A DNA stretch of 8,453 nt, taken from assembly GCA_937948705.1 (NCBI GenBank), contig CALECF010000150.1, forward strand, positions 1-8,453, given 5' to 3'. The notes beneath the pieces are model-generated. The model saw nothing but the letters and a program-made list of their open reading frames with translations. It was not told the DNA's origin and searched no databases. Source of the stretch: an uncultured Anaerosolibacter sp. Its GTDB lineage: Bacteria > Bacillota_A > Clostridia > Peptostreptococcales > Thermotaleaceae. Positions 6,861 through 8,453 of the stretch are shown piece by piece. A program made the position numbers and the translations under genes. Every line of letters starts with the position of its first letter. Position 1 is the first letter of the stretch.

Positions 6861-7182
6861 TGCCCACTTTCGTTCTGCATGGTTAATGTTGTGTTATCAA
6901 TTATGGATTAGCCTGGTCCTATAGCAACATTTATCCAGTATTCTCTGCTAGAATTAACCGGTTACCTTCGCTGGAGACTTTATCTTTTCAAGAAAAACAT
7001 TACAACCCTCTTTCTTTTCTAAAATATTGAATCAAATAATATCTCTATGTATTTTAGTCACAAGTTCAATTTAGTCTAGCTTTTTAATTAACCTTATACA
7101 TATACGCTTGTACCAAGTAACATTAGCTATATCAAAAGCATAAGATAGAGTAATAGAGACCGGTAGGCGTTAATTATATGGG
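6861..7182. other. Gene-free stretch between the spore operon and the glycosyltransferase locus
   Basis: About 320 bases with frequent stops in all frames and no protein I recognise. It contains a 10-bp palindrome TAACCGGTTA (6955-6964) and AT-rich sequence approaching the epimerase remnant. No convincing promoter with correct spacing was found. It may be decayed sequence left by the same events that truncated the epimerase gene. Confidence 0.6.
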
Positions 7183-7401
7183 GTGATATGGCTGAAAGCT
7201 TTGGTTACGGGTGGGACAGGTTTTATTGAGTCCCATATTGTTGATTTGTTAATTCAAGAGGGTCACGGTGTAGTGTTTGTTTATGTAACGAAGAAAACTT
7301 GTCAAGCATTCAAGGAGCTTATGATTTTACATTGTGGTCTGCATTATGATGTGTTTTCCTTAAGGAGTGATATACATGGAAAAAAATCAACCGTATTATA
7401 A
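7183..7401 (+). pseudogene. Remnant of an NAD-dependent epimerase/dehydratase (extended SDR), N-terminus only
   Basis: The first 30 or so residues match the start of UDP-sugar epimerases and dehydratases: LKALVTGGTGFIESHIVDLLIQEGH, the first strand-helix of the Rossmann fold. Family resemblance then fades after VVFVYVTKKT, and the frame stops at 7401 after 72 codons, where a working enzyme has about 300-330. The third glycine of the GGxGFIGSH dinucleotide motif is Glu (GFIESH), which should harm NAD binding. The expected start Met before KALVTGG reads CTG (7192-7194). The only other in-frame start is the GTG at 7183. The frame also runs over the start of the next gene at 7376. All this indicates a decayed fragment, not a short functional gene. 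Original substrate unknown, but it implies a former nucleotide-sugar gene at this site. Confidence 0.8.
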
Positions 7402-8453
7402 TTACGAAAAAGATATGATTTTTCTCGACGATGTACTGAATTTAATGGAGGAGGCGATAAAAAATCATAAACCATTCTCACTGGGACGTTTTGGACATAT
7501 TGAGATAGCTTATATAGGTTGGTCACACTTTCCTCAATGTACAAATTGGTATGAACCATATAGTTCTTATTCCGGTGCAACTGCATCTATTTCTGTAATA
7601 AAAGAGGATTTAACCTATGCGTTAAATACTACAGATATTGTAGGATTTCATGCATCATGGGGTGCAGCTTTGGAAGATCAACAAACTGCTAAGCTAACTT
7701 CAGAACTTATACAGTTTTTAGACTTTAAACCAAAATATATTTGTCCCGCTTTTATTACCCATGAAATGATAAAAAGTGATAGATTTTGGTCATGTTTAAA
7801 AAACCAAAAAGTTGCATTAGTTGGAAGAAGAGCATCAGAGGCTGCATATGCTTTAAAGGAAAAAGGTATAGATATAACGTATACAACGACTTTAGAGGGT
7901 TATGGAGAAATAGAAAAGGTTCATGATGAGCTCTCTAAGAGAGAAGATTGGGATATTGCTCTTCTTTCCGCAGGCATTCCAGCAACCATTTTGGCACCGC
8001 AATTAGCCAACCATACAAATAGAGTTGTAATTGATTTTGGTCATGCATTAGATAAGTGCGTTGATGGGGAAAACTATAATTATAAAAAGTTACTGGAAGA
8101 TTGGAAAAACGAGATGGATAAAAAAATGCTCGTTTCTATCGTTATGGCTGTGTATAATGGGAAGAGATTTCTCAACGAAGCCTTAGACCATGTTTTATCA
8201 CAAACCTACAGCAATTTAGAAGTGATTATTGTAAATGATGGCTCCACAGATTCTACCAAGACCATATTAGATGGTATAGATGACAATCGGGTAAAAGTGA
8301 TTCATTTGGAGAAAAATCAGGGTGCTGCTAATGCTCTAAACATTGGTATTAGGGAGGCAAAGGGATCGTGGATTGCGATTCAAGATGCAGATGATAATAG
8401 TTATCCTACTAGAATAGAAGAACAGGTTAAATATATTTTCGAACACCCTCAGT
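7376..8453 (+). CDS. Two-domain glycosyltransferase: N-terminal GT-D (DUF1792-like), C-terminal GT2; 3' end outside window
   Basis: This ORF begins at an ATG with TAAGGAGTGAT just upstream and stays open for 359 codons to the right edge. Residues 1-245 resemble the GT-D fold domain (formerly DUF1792): the N-terminal motif FSLGRFGHIE (34-43) corresponds to the family's RFGDGE-like signature, KVALVGRRA (145-153) to the central strand, and VVIDFGHALDK (217-227) to the closing segment. Residues 251-359 are the start of a family 2 glycosyltransferase with GT-A fold: SIVMAVYNGKRFLNEAL, VIIVNDGSTDST (283-294), NQGAANALNIGI, and the metal-binding DADD (337-340) in a QDADDNSYPTRIEEQ context. No stop separates the domains. 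The product probably transfers two sugars or acts twice in building a surface glycan or protein glycan. Acceptor and sugar donors are unknown. It follows a decayed sugar epimerase gene, consistent with a glycan locus. The first call (GT2) is firm; the GT-D call is likely. Confidence 0.88.
   Translation, partial: MEKNQPYYNYEKDMIFLDDVLNLMEEAIKNHKPFSLGRFGHIEIAYIGWSHFPQCTNWYEPYSSYSGATASISVIKEDLTYALNTTDIVGFHASWGAALEDQQTAKLTSELIQFLDFKPKYICPAFITHEMIKSDRFWSCLKNQKVALVGRRASEAAYALKEKGIDITYTTTLEGYGEIEKVHDELSKREDWDIALLSAGIPATILAPQLANHTNRVVIDFGHALDKCVDGENYNYKKLLEDWKNEMDKKMLVSIVMAVYNGKRFLNEALDHVLSQTYSNLEVIIVNDGSTDSTKTILDGIDDNRVKVIHLEKNQGAANALNIGIREAKGSWIAIQDADDNSYPTRIEEQVKYIFEHPQ

Noticed and set aside
6829..6885. 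Short minus-strand ORF (ATG followed by about 18 codons, including WDYLCPYLS) across the hairpin downstream of the yra-type operon.
   Set aside because: It is too short, has no ribosome binding site upstream of the ATG, and overlaps the likely terminator. I could not tie it to a known family.
7101..7140. Possible sigma-A or sigma-K promoter (TTGTAC with TATATC; CATTAGCTA with upstream AC).
   Set aside because: Spacing between the two boxes is about 14 bp for the sigma-A pair and 15 bp for the sigma-K pair, both outside the normal range, and each has mismatches.
7276..7348. Open third frame near the epimerase remnant (ending YDFTLWSAL then stop), possibly the C-terminal tail of another lost gene.
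   Set aside because: About 20 codons only, no recognised family, and no way to test it from this window alone.

Overview
The window comes from an endospore-forming Firmicute, most likely a member of the Bacillales. Three things point there: a complete GerA-type germinant-receptor operon, a five-gene forespore-type operon laid out like yraG-yraF-adhB-yraE-yraD of Bacillus subtilis, and strong AGGAGGTGA-like ribosome binding sites throughout. A Paenibacillaceae-like host is possible, but the sequence alone does not fix the genus.

Layout. (1) At the left edge is the C-terminal part of a NodB-type polysaccharide deacetylase on the + strand. It converges on the germination operon, and a perfect 46-bp palindrome at 475-520 lies between them and can serve as a two-way terminator. 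(2) On the - strand, 4206 to 541, is a tightly coupled germinant receptor operon in the order A-B-C: GerAA-type membrane subunit, GerAB-type APC-fold transporter subunit, GerAC-type lipoprotein. (3) A 137-bp divergent control region (4207-4343) contains a 13-bp palindrome and a repeated ATTATGCA motif. (4) On the + strand, 4344-6790, are five genes: small coat-like protein, CotF-like protein, zinc alcohol dehydrogenase, second small coat-like protein, second CotF-like protein. The two small proteins are paralogues of each other, and so are the two CotF-like proteins, so the dehydrogenase sits inside a duplicated two-gene module. (5) Positions 6791-7182 hold a probable terminator and otherwise no gene I can support. 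(6) Positions 7183-7401 are the decayed N-terminus of an NAD-dependent sugar epimerase/dehydratase. (7) From 7376 to the right edge runs a long open gene with no stop in the window: an N-terminal GT-D (DUF1792-like) domain fused to a C-terminal family 2 glycosyltransferase domain.

How they fit together. Regions 1-4 are a spore-biology neighbourhood. The germinant receptor and the yra-type operon are both expected to be made in the forespore under sigma-G and share one divergent control region. The receptor senses nutrients at the spore inner membrane. The coat-like proteins and the dehydrogenase probably belong to the spore interior or its surface layers, but their biochemical role is not established. 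The glycosyltransferase gene and the epimerase remnant look like the edge of a separate surface-glycan or protein-glycosylation locus that has undergone rearrangement.
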